A DNA stretch of 6,261 bases, from NCBI GenBank assembly GCA_031290405.1, contig JAITNO010000032.1, forward strand, positions 1 to 6,261, given 5' to 3'. Shown here piece after piece: positions 6,002-6,261 of this stretch. This DNA comes from Spirochaetaceae bacterium (GTDB lineage Bacteria; Spirochaetota; Spirochaetia; Treponematales; Breznakiellaceae). The notes beneath the pieces are model-generated. The model searched no databases. It saw nothing but the letters and a program-made list of their open reading frames with translations, and had not been told where the DNA came from. The translations under genes and the position numbers were made by a program. Position 1 is the first letter of the stretch. Each line of letters opens with the position of its first letter.

Positions 6002-6030
6002 AGTCTATGCCAATTGCCCAAAAGCGTCTA
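6002..6030 (-). promoter_or_regulatory. Possible weak promoter of the cmk-rpsA operon
   Basis: On the minus strand TAGACG (6030-6025) and TAGACT (6007-6002) match sigma70 -35 and -10 at 4 of 6 positions each, with a 17-bp spacer. Transcription would start about 7 nt beyond the -10, at the ATG (5994) itself, which agrees with the absence of a Shine-Dalgarno. The match is modest and could be chance. Confidence 0.3.
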
Positions 6031-6058
6031 GGCGCCCACGCGGCTCCTCAAAGAGCGG

Positions 6059-6066
6059 CCCCCCCC
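6059..6066 (+). repeat. C8 homopolymer in the divergent promoter region
   Basis: Eight consecutive C residues lie 12 bp upstream of the plus-strand -35 hexamer and about 30 bp upstream of the possible minus-strand -35. Poly-G/C tracts near promoters vary in length and alter expression in Treponema pallidum; whether that applies here is inference. Confidence 0.6.
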
Positions 6067-6078
6067 TCGCACGGCCTC

Positions 6079-6107
6079 TTGACAAAACCAAAAACCTATG
6101 AGACAAT
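6079..6107 (+). promoter_or_regulatory. Sigma70-type promoter, plus strand
   Basis: A perfect -35 TTGACA (6079-6084) is followed, after 17 bp, by the -10 GACAAT (6102-6107, 4 of 6 including the key A2 and T6). The start of transcription is expected near 6114, two or three bases before the ATG at 6117, so the transcript would be nearly leaderless. The region is the only gap between the divergent genes. Confidence 0.6.
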
Positions 6108-6116
6108 AGACCCACT

Positions 6117-6261
6117 ATGGTAGAAAAAGCCCAGATGGCCGCGCCTGCTATGAGCGCCCCGACCCAGCCCACCGCCACGCGCGCGCGCGTACGAACGTAC
6201 GAACGTACGAACGTACGAACGTACGAACGTACGAACGTACGAACGTACGAACGTACGAACG
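6117..6261 (+). CDS. Possible start of a repeat-bearing reading frame (3' truncated by window edge)
   Basis: A frame opens at ATG 6117 and stays open to the window edge (48 codons). The first 24 codons read MVEKAQMAAPAMSAPTQPTA then TRAR, after which the 8-bp array is translated as a repeating VRTYERTN octapeptide. Further in-frame ATGs are at 6135 and 6150. There is no convincing Shine-Dalgarno; the well-placed TTGACA/GACAAT promoter just upstream is the main support. The real product, if any, would depend on sequence beyond the array, which is not in the window. It may instead be a non-coding promoter-proximal repeat. The 8-bp array contains no stop in any frame, so openness there is not evidence of coding. 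Confidence 0.4.
   Translation, partial: MVEKAQMAAPAMSAPTQPTATRARVRTYERTNVRTYERTNVRTYERTN
6178..6189. repeat. (CG)6 alternating tract
   Basis: Twelve bases of strictly alternating CG directly abut the 8-bp array, sharing its first G. Alternating CG tracts can adopt Z-DNA under negative supercoiling, as found behind RNA polymerase near active promoters; that role here is inference. Confidence 0.7.
6189..6261. repeat. 8-bp tandem array GTACGAAC, at least nine copies
   Basis: Nine perfect copies of GTACGAAC plus one further base reach the right edge, so the full length is unknown. Each junction makes the 6-bp palindrome CGTACG. The unit has no stop in any of the six frames, and since 8 is not a multiple of 3, gain or loss of one copy shifts the frame of anything downstream. 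Confidence 0.95.

Noticed and set aside
4390..6123. Very long (577-codon) plus-strand frame antisense to cmk-rpsA
   Set aside because: Its composition is His/Arg/Leu-rich with no recognisable domain, while the opposite strand encodes unmistakable Cmk and S1 domains. Codon bias of the GC-rich sense gene explains the open antisense frame.

Overview
The window (about 6.3 kb, GC-rich) looks like chromosomal DNA of a spirochaete, most likely a treponeme. The main reasons are a single reading frame that joins cytidylate kinase to ribosomal protein S1, an arrangement I know from Treponema, together with a relaxed-lipobox lipoprotein and homopolymeric G/C tracts next to start sites. The assignment rests on recalled knowledge; no database was searched. 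A GC-rich, possibly gut-associated treponeme would fit, but the species is not identifiable from the sequence.

Layout: (1) 1-783, plus strand, the C-terminal 260 residues of tRNA(Ile)-lysidine synthase TilS, cut by the left edge. (2) 784-1121, a convergent intergenic region holding eight copies of a perfect palindrome at exact 21-bp spacing, bounded by imperfect inverted repeats, and a strong intrinsic terminator for the minus-strand operon. (3) 5994 down to 1122, a tight minus-strand operon: cmk-rpsA fusion, a sigma54-activator-type AAA+ protein without a GAFTGA motif, a membrane-anchored TPR protein, and a putative lipoprotein, with gaps of about 10 to 50 nt. (4) 5995-6116, a divergent promoter region with a C8 tract. 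(5) 6117-6261, plus strand, the start of a possible reading frame that enters a (CG)6 tract and then an array of at least nine 8-bp repeats running off the right edge.

Functionally, the left and central genes serve translation: TilS modifies the tRNA wobble base, Cmk phosphorylates CMP/dCMP, and S1 binds mRNA on the ribosome. The operon then moves to a putative regulator and two envelope-associated proteins. The most notable signals are: a well-formed internal ribosome-binding site and ATG exactly at the Cmk/S1 junction, which would let free S1 be made from the fusion frame; the 21-bp palindrome array; the 8-bp array, which is open in all six frames and looks like a contingency locus; a C7 tract that forms the entire spacer between Shine-Dalgarno and ATG of the lipoprotein gene; and the AAA+ gene, whose conserved coding sequence begins upstream of its first ATG with only a non-standard start available.
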